Source: Sphingomonas sp. BT-65 (GTDB lineage: Bacteria; Pseudomonadota; Alphaproteobacteria; Sphingomonadales; Sphingomonadaceae). From it: DNA of 64,000 bases. Of the stretch, positions 51,943 to 60,952 are shown in pieces; positions within the stretch are counted from its first letter, which is position 1, and each line of letters starts with the position of its first letter. A program made the position numbers and the translations under genes. Below the pieces are notes generated by a model. It did no database searches and had not been told where the DNA came from. It saw only the letters and a list, made by a program, of their open reading frames with translations. Location: positions 992,001-1,056,000 of the forward strand of contig NZ_JAPCIA010000001.1 in the NCBI RefSeq assembly GCF_026107375.2, given 5' to 3'.

Positions 51943-53298
51943 CTATTCCGCCGCCTGCGCTGGAGGTTCCTCCTCCGCTTCGGCATGGCTGGCGAGCAAT
52001 TCGACCGGCGGGATGGCATCGATCTCGCGCGCGCCGGTCTCGACGTTGAGGTCTTTGAGCTTGCGCGCCGAGACCAGCGCACGCGTTTCAAGGCTGCTGG
52101 CGAACGCGTTGAAATTCTTGACCGCGGTGTTGAGACCACTGCCGACGACGCGCAGGTCGCCGAGCGCCTTGGCGAGCCGGTCGTAGAGCTCCTTGCCGAG
52201 CTCGCCGATCTGGCGCGCCTCCTTGGCCATTTTCTCCTGACGCCAGACCGCCGAAACCGTGCGGGCAATCGCGATGAGGTTGGTGGGAGTCGCCAGCAGC
52301 ACGCGCTTCTCGAACGCGAAATCCCAAAGCCCGTGGTCATGCTCGAGCGCAGCGGACAGGAAATGCTCGCCGGGGACGAACATGATGACGTAATCCGGCG
52401 TCTCGTCGAACTGGGTCCAATAGGCCTTGTTGCCGAGCGCATTGACATGCGCCTTCATCGCCGCGGCGTGCTGGGCGAGGCCGGCCTGGCGCTCGCTCTC
52501 CTCGACCGCCCCGAACGCATCCTGATAGGCGTTCAACGACACCTTGGCGTCGATCACCAGCGCCTTGCCGCCGGGGACGCGGACGATCGCGTCGGGGCGG
52601 AGGCGCCCGCCCTCCTCCTGCGCGACGCTGACTTCGGTCTCGAAATCGGTGTGCTCGGAGAGCCCACAGGTTTCGAGCACGTTCTTGAGCTGCTGCTCGC
52701 CCCAGCGGCCGCGCGACTTGGGCGCGTTGCGCAGCGAGTTGACCAGCTTGGCCGCCTCGCTGCTCACCCGCTCCTGCCCGATCCGCATCTGCTCGATCTG
52801 GCCCTTGAGCTCACCGAACGCGTCGCGGCGCTCGGCCTCGACCTTCGCCACCCCCTCCTCGTAGCGCAGGAGACGTTCGTTGACCGGCTGGAGCAGCGCC
52901 TTGAGGTTCTGGCCTGCGGTGGTCTCGGATTGCTTGAAGCGGTCCTCGGCGCGCTTGAGGAAGGCCTCCTGCGTCTCGCTGAGCATCTGCCCGGCAAGCT
53001 CGCGGAACTGCCCGGTCAGCCGCTGCTCGAACCCGTCGGCCTTGACGCGCAGCTCGGTCAGCTGGAGCCGGGCGATGTCGCGCTCGTCACGGATCACACC
53101 GAGCTGGTCGCGCAGCTCGGGAAGCTCCTTGAGTCGCTCCTCGGCGCCCGCAAGGTCGACGATCGCCGCCTTGAAATCGGCTTCGCGCTTGTCGCGCTCG
53201 GCGCGGATCTCGGCGATGCGGCGGCTGGCGACGAACCAGCCGATCGCGCCGCCGAGCAGCAGCGTGAAGATCAGGGCCAGGGCGAATTCGAGCGTCAC
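51943..53298 (-). CDS. rmuC: DNA recombination protein RmuC
   Basis: The protein has 451 residues. An N-terminal membrane anchor (LALIFTLLLGGAIGWFVA) is followed by a coiled coil at about 30-190. The nuclease-like core has GRWGEQQLKNVLE at about 197-209, RLRPDAIVRVPGGKALVIDAKVSLNAY about 231-257, and MFVPGEHFLSAALEHDHGLWDFAFEK about 307-332. It limits inversion at short repeats in E. coli. The C-terminal end is Glu/Ala rich and probably disordered. Its upstream 350 bp carry repeats only. Confidence 0.93.
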   Translation of the reverse strand: MTLEFALALIFTLLLGGAIGWFVASRRIAEIRAERDKREADFKAAIVDLAGAEERLKELPELRDQLGVIRDERDIARLQLTELRVKADGFEQRLTGQFRELAGQMLSETQEAFLKRAEDRFKQSETTAGQNLKALLQPVNERLLRYEEGVAKVEAERRDAFGELKGQIEQMRIGQERVSSEAAKLVNSLRNAPKSRGRWGEQQLKNVLETCGLSEHTDFETEVSVAQEEGGRLRPDAIVRVPGGKALVIDAKVSLNAYQDAFGAVEESERQAGLAQHAAAMKAHVNALGNKAYWTQFDETPDYVIMFVPGEHFLSAALEHDHGLWDFAFEKRVLLATPTNLIAIARTVSAVWRQEKMAKEARQIGELGKELYDRLAKALGDLRVVGSGLNTAVKNFNAFASSLETRALVSARKLKDLNVETGAREIDAIPPVELLASHAEAEEEPPAQAAE

Positions 53299-53473
53299 GG
53301 TTCCTCACGCGAAGTTGACAAAACTGACACAATTGACGGGTTCGGTTGACACAAAACACGTGTTTCGCGCGAAGGTGACAAGCGGTTGTCACCCTCCGAC
53401 GAACGAGGAACATAGACCGAACGGACGCTGTAGGACAGGGTTAATTGCGACAACTTGTCGCCGCCTTCCATCT
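53299..53473. other. Intergenic stretch with direct and inverted repeats upstream of rmuC
   Basis: No gene is seen. It has several GTTGACA- or TTGAC-type words spaced about 12-20 bp apart (53315-53350), a perfect 12-bp palindrome AAACACGTGTTT at 53354-53365, and an 8-bp inverted repeat GGTGACAA/TTGTCACC at 53374-53393. This likely holds the rmuC promoter and one or more protein-binding sites. The palindrome contains a CACGTG core. Confidence 0.5.
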
Positions 53474-53579
53474 CGTCACCCCGGCCTTCTGCCGGGTCCA
53501 GCGGGAGGCAAGCGCCGGACACGAGGCTCTGGCTAAGCGCGCCGGGCGCCGTGGACCCCGGCACAAGGCCGGGGTGACG
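53474..53579. repeat. Palindromic intergenic repeat, copy 3
   Basis: It starts CGTCACCCCGGCCTTCTGCC and ends GGACCCCGGCACAAGGCCGG-type sequence with GGTGACG at 53573-53579. The right arm is identical to that of copy 1 over its 28 bases, and the left arm differs by a few bases. It lies between def and rmuC. Confidence 0.8.
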
Positions 53580-53648
53580 GTTCAGGATTTGGTGATTCAA
53601 CTCGGCGCATCAGGCCAAATACCTGACTTTTCGCGCCGCACGCGCGCG

Positions 53649-54176
53649 TCAGGCCGCCGCTTTGCGGGCCTTGTTGAGCTTCTTCATGATCATGTCGCGC
53701 TTGAGACGCGAGAGGTGATCGAGGAAGACGATGCCCTCGAGATGATCCATCTCGTGCTGGATGCAGGTCGCGAGCAGGCCGGTGAAGACCTCGTCATGCG
53801 CCTTGCCGTTCTCGTCGAGCCATTTGACGCGGCACGTCGCCGGGCGATCGACATCGGCGAACTGGTCGGGGACCGACAGGCAGCCCTCGGTATAGGTGTT
53901 CATCTCCGCCGCGGGATCGAAAATCTCGGGGTTGATGAACACCCGCGGCTCGCGGATCGGCTTGCCTTCCTCGTCCTCCTGCTCCTGCAGGTCCATGACG
54001 ATCACGCGCTTGGGCACGCCGACCTGGATCGCGGCAAGGCCGATGCCGGGAGCGTCGTACATCGTCTCGAACATGTCGGCGACCAGCGCGCGCAACTCGT
54101 CATCGACCTTGTCGACGGGCGCGGACACCAGCTTGAGGCGCGGATCAGGGACTTCGAGGATCGGTAGAAGGGACAT
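53649..54176 (-). CDS. def: Peptide deformylase
   Basis: The protein has 175 residues. It removes the formyl group from new protein N-termini. The three motifs are GIGLAAIQVG at 44-53, EGCLSVP at 97-103 with the metal ligand Cys99, and QHEMDHLEG at 140-148 with His141, Glu142 and His145. A run of acidic residues (QEQEDEEGK at 64-72) is an insertion common in the alphaproteobacterial branch. The Lys/Arg/Ala tail could contact the ribosome, as in E. coli. Confidence 0.96.
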   Translation of the reverse strand: MSLLPILEVPDPRLKLVSAPVDKVDDELRALVADMFETMYDAPGIGLAAIQVGVPKRVIVMDLQEQEDEEGKPIREPRVFINPEIFDPAAEMNTYTEGCLSVPDQFADVDRPATCRVKWLDENGKAHDEVFTGLLATCIQHEMDHLEGIVFLDHLSRLKRDMIMKKLNKARKAAA

Positions 54177-54198
54177 GCGGGTAATTTAATCGAGCGCT

Positions 54199-54315
54199 CC
54201 CCTCCCTGCAAGGGAGGGGTCATGGGTTGCACCCCCGGAGGGGTGCCCGGCGCCGCAAGCGAGGACGCTCGCTGCGCTCGCAACCCACCCCTAGCCCCTC
54301 CCTTGCAGGGAGGGG
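54199..54315. repeat. Large inverted repeat between def and recR
   Basis: CCCCTCCCTGCAAGGGAGGG at 54199-54219 recurs at 54295-54315 with one base changed, and each copy is itself a palindrome. A further inner pair (TGGGTTGC and GCAACCCA) makes a nested stem. It is non-coding and probably acts as a transcript end or is a mobile-type short repeat. No gene is present in this stretch. Confidence 0.75.
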
Positions 54316-54319
54316 AAGT

Positions 54320-54916
54320 TCAAGCGACCGGCCGCCGCGCGCGCAGGGCCTGGGCGAGCGTGCCTTCGTCGAGATAGTCGAGCTCGCCGCCGACCGGCAG
54401 GCCATGCGCGAGCTGCGTGAGGCGCACGGGATGCCCCTCCAGCCGCTCGGCGATGTAGTGCGCGGTGGTCTGCCCTTCGAGCGTGGCGTTCATCGCCAGC
54501 ACCACCTCGTCAATCCCGCCCGCGGAAATGCGGGTGACCAGGCTGTCGATCGCGAGGTCTTCGGGCCGCACGCCGTCGAGCGCGGAGAGTTTGCCGCCGA
54601 GCACGTGGAAGCGGCCGGGGAACAGGCGCGAGCGTTCGAGCGCCCAGAGATCGGCGACCTCCTCGACCACGCAGAGCTGGCGCGTGTCGCGGCGCGGATC
54701 GGCGCAGATCGCGCACGGGTCGGACGTGTCGACATTGCCGCAGGTGCTGCACGTGGCGAGGCGCTGGCTGACCGCGGTGAGCGCGGCGAGCAGCGGATCG
54801 AGCGCGGTCTCGCGCTTCTTGAGCAGATGCAGCACCGCGCGCCGCGCCGACCGCGGGCCAAGGCCGGGCAGGCGCGACAGGGCTTGGGTGAGGGTTTCGA
54901 TCTCGGGCGAGGCCAT
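54320..54916 (-). CDS. recR: Recombination mediator protein RecR
   Basis: The protein has 198 residues. An N-terminal helix-hairpin-helix ([20 protein letters not shown] at 13-32) and a four-Cys zinc finger (C56, C59, C68, C71) precede a Toprim domain with [15 protein letters not shown] at about 82-96 and [23 protein letters not shown] about 130-150. It works with RecO to load RecA. The start is the ATG at 54916; the divergent fmt ATG is 76 bp away, so both promoters are in that gap. A longer in-frame reading would run into fmt and is not credible. Confidence 0.96.
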   Translation of the reverse strand: MASPEIETLTQALSRLPGLGPRSARRAVLHLLKKRETALDPLLAALTAVSQRLATCSTCGNVDTSDPCAICADPRRDTRQLCVVEEVADLWALERSRLFPGRFHVLGGKLSALDGVRPEDLAIDSLVTRISAGGIDEVVLAMNATLEGQTTAHYIAERLEGHPVRLTQLAHGLPVGGELDYLDEGTLAQALRARRPVA

Positions 54917-54992
54917 GCAATGTTCCCTACCCGTTCGCGGGGGCGAAGGGAAGGATGGCGCTGCGGGGCCGATTGCGGCTAGAGGCGCAGCG

Positions 54993-55955
54993 ATGCGGAT
55001 CATCTTCATGGGAACGCCCGAATTTGCGGTGCCGACGCTCGATGCGCTGGTCGATGCGGGGCATGACGTGGCGGCGGCATACAGCCAGCCGCCGCGCGCG
55101 GGCGGGCGGCGCGGCAAGGCGCTGACCCCCTCCCCCGTCCATGCGCGCGCCGAGGCGTTGGGGATCGAGGTGCGCACGCCGCTGTCGTTCAAGAAGGACC
55201 CCTACGCGGTGGCGGCGTTCGCGGCGCTGGAGGCGGATGTCGCGGTGGTCGCGGCCTATGGCCTGATCCTGCCGATGAGCGTGCTGGAGGCGCCGCGGCT
55301 GGGGTGCATGAACGTCCATGCCTCGCTGCTGCCGCGCTGGCGCGGGGCGGCGCCGATCCAGCGGGCGATCCTGGCCGGGGATGAAGAGACCGGCGTCGGG
55401 ATCATGCAGATGGAGGCCGGGCTGGATACCGGGCCGGTGCGGCTGGAGGAGCGGACGCTGGTCGCGGGCAAGACCGCGGGTGCGCTGACCGACGAGCTGG
55501 CGGCGATGGGTGCGCGGCTGATGGTTCAGGTGCTGGCCGATCCGGAGGCCTATCCGGCGGTCGCGCAGGCCGAGGACGGTGTGACCTATGCCTCCAAGAT
55601 CGACAAGGCCGAAGCGCGGCTGGATTTCAGCCAGCCTGCCGATGCGATTGCACGGCAGGTGCTGGCGTTCAATCCGCCGGGGGCATGGTTCGAATATGCC
55701 GGCGAGCGGATTCGAGTATTGGAGACAATCCGTCATCCCAGCGAACGCTGGGATCTTCCGTCGTCCGGCGCTGCGTCTGACGCAGGAAACCCCAGCGTTC
55801 GCTGGCGTGACGGAATGGTGGTGGATGACGCACTGACGATCACCTGTGCCGAGGGCGCGATCCGCCCTACCCTCGTCCAGCGCGCGGGACGTGGCGTCAT
55901 GACCACCGCTGAGCTGCTCAACGGTTTCCCCATTCCCGCCGGGACTCAGCTTTGA
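54993..55955 (+). CDS. fmt: Methionyl-tRNA formyltransferase, with a repeat-encoded insert
   Basis: The protein has 320 residues. It formylates initiator methionyl-tRNA. The N-terminal domain has [19 protein letters not shown] at 2-20 and [20 protein letters not shown] at about 107-126 with the catalytic Asn and His. The C-terminal domain starts about 205. Residues about 247-274 (RHPSERWDL onward) are Ser/Pro/Arg-rich and encoded by a palindromic repeat at 55731-55813; this part has no counterpart in the usual fold. The frame stays open through it, so the protein is probably functional. The stop overlaps truA (GCTTTGACC). Confidence 0.93.
   Translation: MRIIFMGTPEFAVPTLDALVDAGHDVAAAYSQPPRAGGRRGKALTPSPVHARAEALGIEVRTPLSFKKDPYAVAAFAALEADVAVVAAYGLILPMSVLEAPRLGCMNVHASLLPRWRGAAPIQRAILAGDEETGVGIMQMEAGLDTGPVRLEERTLVAGKTAGALTDELAAMGARLMVQVLADPEAYPAVAQAEDGVTYASKIDKAEARLDFSQPADAIARQVLAFNPPGAWFEYAGERIRVLETIRHPSERWDLPSSGAASDAGNPSVRWRDGMVVDDALTITCAEGAIRPTLVQRAGRGVMTTAELLNGFPIPAGTQL
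55731..55813. repeat. Palindromic repeat element within the fmt coding frame
   Basis: The outer arms are CGTCATCCCAGCGAACGCTG-type at 55731-55752 and its near-inverted copy at 55792-55813 (two or three mismatches). An inner 7-bp stem CTGCGTC-T-GACGCAG lies between. The word CAGCGAACGCTGGGAT is typical of dispersed intergenic repeats in related genomes. Here it lies in frame and adds about 27 residues to the protein. Confidence 0.8.
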
Positions 55956-56692
55956 CCCGCTTCGCGCTCACCATCGAATATGACGGCCGCCCATTCATGG
56001 GCTGGCAGCATCAGGATCACGGGCCGAGCGTGCAGCAGGCGATCGAGGACGCGCTGCACGGCATCACCGGGGAGGACGCGCTGGTCCATGCCGCGGGGCG
56101 CACCGATGCCGGCGTGCACGCGCTGGCGATGCGCGCGCATACCGATGTGGAGAAGGATATCGCTCCGTTCCGGCTGATGGAGGCGCTCAACGCGCATCTG
56201 CGGTCGGTGCCGGTGGCGATCCTGGCGTGCGAGGCAGTAGCGGACGACTGGCATGCGCGCTTCTCGTGTATCGCGCGGCACTATGTGTACCGGATCGTCA
56301 ACCGCCGCGCGCCGCTGACCTTCGACAAGGGGCTGAAATGGCGCGTGCCCGCTGAGCTGGACGCGGGGGCGATGCACGCGGCGGCGCAATTGCTGGTGGG
56401 ACTGCATGACTTCACCACCTTCCGTTCGGCGCATTGCCAGTCGGCGAGCCCGCTCAAGACGCTCGACCGGCTCGACGTTGTGCGTGAGGCGGATGAGGTG
56501 ACGGTGCACGCCTCGGCGCGCTCGTTTCTGCATCACCAGGTGCGCTCGATGGTCGGGTGCCTGGCGATGGTCGGGCGCGGGCAGTGGCGCGCGGACGATC
56601 TGCGCGATGCGCTGGAGGCGAAGGATCGCGCGGCGCTGGGGCTCAATGCGCCGCCCGATGGGCTTTACTTCGTGCGGGCCGATTATCCTTAG
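55952..56692 (+). CDS. truA: tRNA pseudouridine(38-40) synthase
   Basis: The protein has 246 residues. It converts uridines 38-40 of the anticodon arm to pseudouridine. The catalytic Asp is in GRTDAGVHA at about 48-56. [16 protein letters not shown] at 3-18 and [23 protein letters not shown] about 190-212 are family marks. The start is a TTG at 55952 that overlaps the fmt stop, read as Met in this frame (TTGACC); no ATG is nearby. It converges with the rlmD-like gene, overlapping by 4 bp. Confidence 0.93.
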   Translation: MTRFALTIEYDGRPFMGWQHQDHGPSVQQAIEDALHGITGEDALVHAAGRTDAGVHALAMRAHTDVEKDIAPFRLMEALNAHLRSVPVAILACEAVADDWHARFSCIARHYVYRIVNRRAPLTFDKGLKWRVPAELDAGAMHAAAQLLVGLHDFTTFRSAHCQSASPLKTLDRLDVVREADEVTVHASARSFLHHQVRSMVGCLAMVGRGQWRADDLRDALEAKDRAALGLNAPPDGLYFVRADYP

Positions 56693-57885
56693 CGGCTGAA
56701 GCGCGCCGCCAGCTCGGCATGGGTGGACCAGCGGAACTGGCCGACCGGGAGGATCCAGTCGAGCCGATAGCCGCCTTCGCACAACATCTTCGCGTCGCGC
56801 GCGAACGTATTGGGATTGCACGAGACATAGGCGATCACCGGCACCTTTGACGCGGCGAGCTGCTCGGCCTGCTCTTTGGCGCCGGCGCGCGGGGGATCGA
56901 GGATCACCGCGTCGAACAGGTCGAGCTCCTTCGCCACCAGCGGGCGGCGGAACAGATCGCGATGCTCGGCGAAGACCTGGCGCTGGGCGCGGCCGGCCGC
57001 GGCCTTGAGCGAGAGGATCGCCTCGCGCGCGCCCTCCCCCGCATAGACTTTCGCCGCCGGGTCTATCGCCAGCGCGAAGGTGCCGAGGCCGGCGAACAGG
57101 TCGGCGACCGCGTTCGCACCGGCGACGGCCTCGCGCACCGCACCGACCAGCGCCGCCTCGCCCTCGGGCGTCGCCTGGAGGAAGCTCGCGGGCGGGAACG
57201 GCACGGGCACGCCGCTGAAGCTGACCGTGACCGGTTCGGGCTCCCAGCGCGGCTCGGGTCCAAGGCCGTCGTCGACCGACAGACGCGCAAGGCCGTGGCG
57301 CTGGGCGAAGCTGGTCACCGCCTCGACCGCGTTCAGGCTGTCGGTGACCAGCCCCTCGACCAGCACGTCGGGGCCCTGATCGGTGAGCGCGAGGTGGACG
57401 TTGACGCGGCGGTTGGCGGGGAGATGCGCGGCAAGCAGGCCGCGCAACGGCTGGAGCAATGCGAACAGGCGCGGATCGAGGATCTCGCATTGCTGGAGAT
57501 CGATCAGCCGGTGACTCGACTGTTCGGTGAAGCCGAGATGCACCTGCCGCCCGCGCCGCTCGGCGTGGAGCGCGGCGCGGCGGCGGGTGCGCGGCGGGGA
57601 GAGGATGGGCGCGCGGATGTCGGTCTCGACGCCCTGCTGCGCGAGCGCGCCGGCGATGCGCGCGGTGAGGAACTCGGCATAGGCGGCATCATCGAGGTGC
57701 TGGAGCTGGCAGCCGCCGCATTCGGGGAAGTGGCGGCATGGCGGCGTCTGATGGCGCGGGCCTGGCGCCACGCTGCCGTCGGCACGCAGCGTGTCGCCCG
57801 GCGCGGCAAGTGGCGCGTGGCGGCCGTCGGCGGTGACGCCGTCGCCCCGTGCGGCGACGCGGACGATGGTCGCTGCCTCGTTCAC
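56689..57885 (-). CDS. rlmD: Iron-sulfur SAM-dependent RNA (uracil-C5) methyltransferase, RlmD-like
   Basis: The protein has 398 residues from a GTG that overlaps the nnrD/E stop (GTGA). A Cys cluster typical of RumA-type enzymes is in [14 protein letters not shown] at about 50-63, with the fourth Cys later (QQCEILD). The SAM region is [14 protein letters not shown] about 265-278, and the catalytic Cys lies in [11 protein letters not shown] about 354-364 after [12 protein letters not shown]. It would modify U1939 of 23S rRNA or another RNA uracil. The TRAM domain at the N-terminus is reduced. The exact target site is inferred from family. Confidence 0.85.
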   Translation of the reverse strand: MNEAATIVRVAARGDGVTADGRHAPLAAPGDTLRADGSVAPGPRHQTPPCRHFPECGGCQLQHLDDAAYAEFLTARIAGALAQQGVETDIRAPILSPPRTRRRAALHAERRGRQVHLGFTEQSSHRLIDLQQCEILDPRLFALLQPLRGLLAAHLPANRRVNVHLALTDQGPDVLVEGLVTDSLNAVEAVTSFAQRHGLARLSVDDGLGPEPRWEPEPVTVSFSGVPVPFPPASFLQATPEGEAALVGAVREAVAGANAVADLFAGLGTFALAIDPAAKVYAGEGAREAILSLKAAAGRAQRQVFAEHRDLFRRPLVAKELDLFDAVILDPPRAGAKEQAEQLAASKVPVIAYVSCNPNTFARDAKMLCEGGYRLDWILPVGQFRWSTHAELAARFSR

Positions 57886-59300
57886 AGGGTGCGCGCCAGG
57901 GCGTGCGGGAGCGCGTCCGCCAGCTCGTCGGCGAGGAAGCAGCGGTCGAGGAGGCGTGCGGCCTCGGCGTGCAGCCAGACGCCGGCGGAGGCGGCTTCGA
58001 GCAGCGTGGCAGTATTCTGGGCGAGCATGGTTGCGATGGCCCCTGCCAGAACGTCGCCCGTTCCGGCAACCGACAGCCACCCACTGGCGGGCAGCGCGAC
58101 ATTGGCCGAGCCGTCCGGGGCCACGATCACGGTGTCGGCACCCTTGAACACGACCACCGCGTTGCTCCGGCGTGCTGCGTGCTGCGTGCGGGCGATCTTG
58201 CTCCCCTCCACCTCACCAAACAAGGCGGCGAACTCGCCGGCATGCGGGGTGAGCACCGTCGGCGCCTCGCGTGTCACCAGCCGGTCGAGGTCGAGCAGAT
58301 GCAGCGCGTCGCCGTCGATCACCAGCGGATGCGGGCTGGCCAGCGCCGCATCGAGCTTCTCGCGCGCACGATCGTCGCGGCCGAGGCCGGGGCCGATCAC
58401 GACCGCGCCGACGCGCTTGTCGTCGAGAGCGTCTGCGCTCCAGCGCTGGCGGACGATGGCGTGTGGCGGGTGTGGCAAGCCGCCGGTGAGCAGCAGCACA
58501 TAGCCCGCCCCGGCGCGATAGGCGGCAAGCGCGGCCAGCTCGGACGCGCCGTGCATCGGGCCGGAGATAATCGCGACCATGCCGCGGCTGTATTTGTGCG
58601 ACGAGGGCTGCGGTTTGGCGAGGCGCGGAGCGGAAAGCGTCCGAACGGTTGGCTCGGCCAGGGTCTCGTCGCGTTCCAGGCCGATATCGATGGTGTGCAC
58701 GGTGCCGCAATGCGCCGCCGCAGGCTGGAGAAGATGCGCGGGCTTGAGCGCGCCGAGCGCCAGCGTCACGCCGAAATTCGCGAGCCCGCGGTCGAAATCC
58801 CCGCCCGTGTCGGTCTCCACGCCACTCGGCAGGTCGACCGCAATCGACAACCGCGCATGATCCGCCAGCGTCTTGATTGCGGTCGCGACCGGCGCATCGA
58901 CCGGCCGGGAGAGGCCCGTACCAAACACGGCATCGACGATGACCGGGGCAAATTGATGCGCCCCGGGCAGTTCGCCGGGAAACGCCTCAACCGGTCCGAT
59001 CCAGCCGTTGCGGGCCTCCGCCGCGGCTTCGGTCCGCGGGTCGCCCAGCGCGGCGACGCGTACCCGCATTCCGTGGTTCGCCAGCACCCGCGCGGCGACA
59101 TAGCCGTCGCCGCCATTGTTGCCCGGGCCGCACAGGATCAGCACTTCCCCGCCCGCGGCGAGGCGGTGGACCGTCTCCGCCACGCCCGTCCCGGCGCGCT
59201 CCATCAGCGTGGTGACGCTCGCGCCATCGGCGATCGCCCGATCCTCGGCCGCGCGCATCTGGGCCGCGGTGAGGATCGGCGCCCCTTCGGGCAGGCGCAT
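57882..59300 (-). CDS. nnrD: Bifunctional NAD(P)HX epimerase and dehydratase
   Basis: The protein has 472 residues; a start 18 codons earlier lacks support. The N-terminal YjeF epimerase part spans about 1-205 (LTAAQMRAAEDRAIADG, GPGNNGGDGYVAARVL at about 58-73, AVDLPSGVETDTG). The C-terminal sugar-kinase-like ADP-dependent dehydratase part spans about 215-470 (GPGLGRDD near 305, LTPHAGEFAALFG about 348, SVAGTGDVLAGAIATMLAQ about 415). It repairs hydrated NADH and NADPH. The ATG overlaps the ampD stop (TGATG). Confidence 0.92.
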   Translation of the reverse strand: MRLPEGAPILTAAQMRAAEDRAIADGASVTTLMERAGTGVAETVHRLAAGGEVLILCGPGNNGGDGYVAARVLANHGMRVRVAALGDPRTEAAAEARNGWIGPVEAFPGELPGAHQFAPVIVDAVFGTGLSRPVDAPVATAIKTLADHARLSIAVDLPSGVETDTGGDFDRGLANFGVTLALGALKPAHLLQPAAAHCGTVHTIDIGLERDETLAEPTVRTLSAPRLAKPQPSSHKYSRGMVAIISGPMHGASELAALAAYRAGAGYVLLLTGGLPHPPHAIVRQRWSADALDDKRVGAVVIGPGLGRDDRAREKLDAALASPHPLVIDGDALHLLDLDRLVTREAPTVLTPHAGEFAALFGEVEGSKIARTQHAARRSNAVVVFKGADTVIVAPDGSANVALPASGWLSVAGTGDVLAGAIATMLAQNTATLLEAASAGVWLHAEAARLLDRCFLADELADALPHALARTL

Positions 59301-60010
59301 CACGCGTCGCCTTGCGGCTTGGGCAGGAGCAGCGCGAGCAGGATCATGCGGCACTCGGCGTCGATCGTGCCGTCGACCAGCTCGGGCCGGAAGCGGCGCT
59401 GGAACGCCACGGTCGCGGCGAGCCCGTCGGTCACTTCGTAGCCGAAGCGTTCGAGCGCGAGCAGGAAGCCGGCATCAGTCCAGCCGGGATCCATCAGGTT
59501 CTTGGTCGGGCGCGGCAGCGCGAGCCGCAGCCGGGCGAGCTTGCCCCAGGGGAACAGCTCGCCCGGATCCTGCTTGCGCGCGGGGGCGATGTCGGAATGG
59601 CCGACGACGTTGCCGCGCGTGACGTGATAGCGATCCTTGATCGCCGCGGTCAGGCGGATCACCGAGTCGATCTGCTCATCCGGGAAGGGACGATAGCCGA
59701 ACTCATGGCCGGGATTGACGATCTCGATCCCGACCGAGGCCGAGTTGATGTCGGTCACCCCGCGCCAGTGCGACTTGCCGGCGTGCCAGGCGCGCTTGCT
59801 CTCGTCGACCAGGCGCACGATCTGGCCGTCCTCGGCGACCAGCCAATGGCTCGACACCTTCGCCTCGGGATCGCGCAGCCGCATGATCGCTTCCTCAGCG
59901 CTCTGCATCCCGGTGTAATGGAGGACGATGATGCTGACCGGCAGCTTGCGCTCGTCGAAATTGGGCGACGGCGCGTCGATCCAGTCGAGTTCTGCCTTGT
60001 CCTGCATCAT
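59300..60010 (-). CDS. ampD: N-acetylmuramoyl-L-alanine amidase (AmpD type)
   Basis: The protein has 236 residues from the paired ATG at 60005-60010. It has no signal peptide, so it is cytoplasmic. Zinc-ligand regions are IIVLHYTGM at about 27-35 and VVGHSDIAPARKQDPGELFPW about 135-155. The C-terminal 60 residues (WTDAGFLLALERFGYEVTDG, then TVAFQRRFRPELVDG) form a peptidoglycan-binding helical domain, longer than E. coli AmpD (about 183 residues) and like AmiD-type proteins. It cleaves anhydro-muropeptides in cell wall recycling. No ampR or ampG neighbour is seen. Confidence 0.88.
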   Translation of the reverse strand: MMQDKAELDWIDAPSPNFDERKLPVSIIVLHYTGMQSAEEAIMRLRDPEAKVSSHWLVAEDGQIVRLVDESKRAWHAGKSHWRGVTDINSASVGIEIVNPGHEFGYRPFPDEQIDSVIRLTAAIKDRYHVTRGNVVGHSDIAPARKQDPGELFPWGKLARLRLALPRPTKNLMDPGWTDAGFLLALERFGYEVTDGLAATVAFQRRFRPELVDGTIDAECRMILLALLLPKPQGDA

Positions 60011-60085
60011 CGCTGCGAGGGATGCGGCGGCCCGCGCGGAAACGCAAGCCACGGTGCGCAGGGACGCGCCGAAACGCGGCTCGTT

Positions 60086-60952
60086 TCAGCCTGTACAGGC
60101 GCGGAACGGCGCGACGCGGGCGTCTCCGGCGAGATAGAGGCCGCGGAACTGGTCGCTCGGGCGGAAGGCGTCGGTCTGGCCGATCACGGTCTCGCCCGCG
60201 CCCAGCACCAGCAGGCCGCCGTCGCGGGTCGCGTCGCGCAGCGTGCGGAACACGCGCGTGCGCACGTCGGCGGCGAAATAGAGCAGCACGTTGCGGCACA
60301 GCACCAGATCGAACTTGCCCACGGGCGGCGGGTCCTTGGCGAGGTTCTGCTGGCGGAACACGATGCGCCGGGCGAGCTCGGGCCGCACGACCCACTCGCC
60401 ATCGACGCTGTCGAACCAGTTCACCATGCGGCGCACCGGCAGGCCGCGCTGGATCTCGAACTGTGAGAAGCGCCCGGCGCGCGCCCGGGCGAGCGCAGCG
60501 GCGGAGACGTCGGTGGCGATGATCTCCGGCATCAGCATGCCGCGGCTCATCGCCGCCTCCTCGAACAGCATCGCCAGCGAATAGGGTTCCTGCCCCATCG
60601 AGCAGCCCGCCGACCAGATGCGCAGGCGGCGGCCCGGCGCATCGGCCTGCAGCGCCTGCGCCGCCTCGACCACCAGGTCGAGCACCGCCGCATCGCGGAA
60701 GAAGGACGTCTCATGGTTGAGCAGCGCATCGACCACCGCATCGGCGAGCGGACCGTTGCGGTCGGTGGCGAGCCGGCGGATCAGCTGGTCGAGCGAGTCG
60801 AGATCGTTGGCGCGCAGCACCGGCTTCAGCGCCGTCTCGATACGCCACGCGCGGTTGGCGGCGATCTGCTGCCCCGTGCGCTGCTCGAGCAGTGCGCCGA
60901 TCGCGCCCATCGCGCCGGTCGAGGCGAAAGCCTGGGGGTGAAGCTGGATCAT
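60086..60952 (-). CDS. cheR: Chemotaxis protein methyltransferase
   Basis: The protein has 288 residues. An N-terminal helical domain (about 10-80) is followed by the SAM domain with RRLRIWSAGCSMGQEPYSLAM at about 113-132, IIATDVSAAALARARAGRFSQFE about 153-175 and FDLVLCRNVLLYF about 224-236. It methylates Glu residues on chemoreceptors and is opposed by CheB. Its ATG overlaps the cheB stop by 4 nt. It is the last gene of the visible cluster. Confidence 0.93.
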   Translation of the reverse strand: MIQLHPQAFASTGAMGAIGALLEQRTGQQIAANRAWRIETALKPVLRANDLDSLDQLIRRLATDRNGPLADAVVDALLNHETSFFRDAAVLDLVVEAAQALQADAPGRRLRIWSAGCSMGQEPYSLAMLFEEAAMSRGMLMPEIIATDVSAAALARARAGRFSQFEIQRGLPVRRMVNWFDSVDGEWVVRPELARRIVFRQQNLAKDPPPVGKFDLVLCRNVLLYFAADVRTRVFRTLRDATRDGGLLVLGAGETVIGQTDAFRPSDQFRGLYLAGDARVAPFRACTG

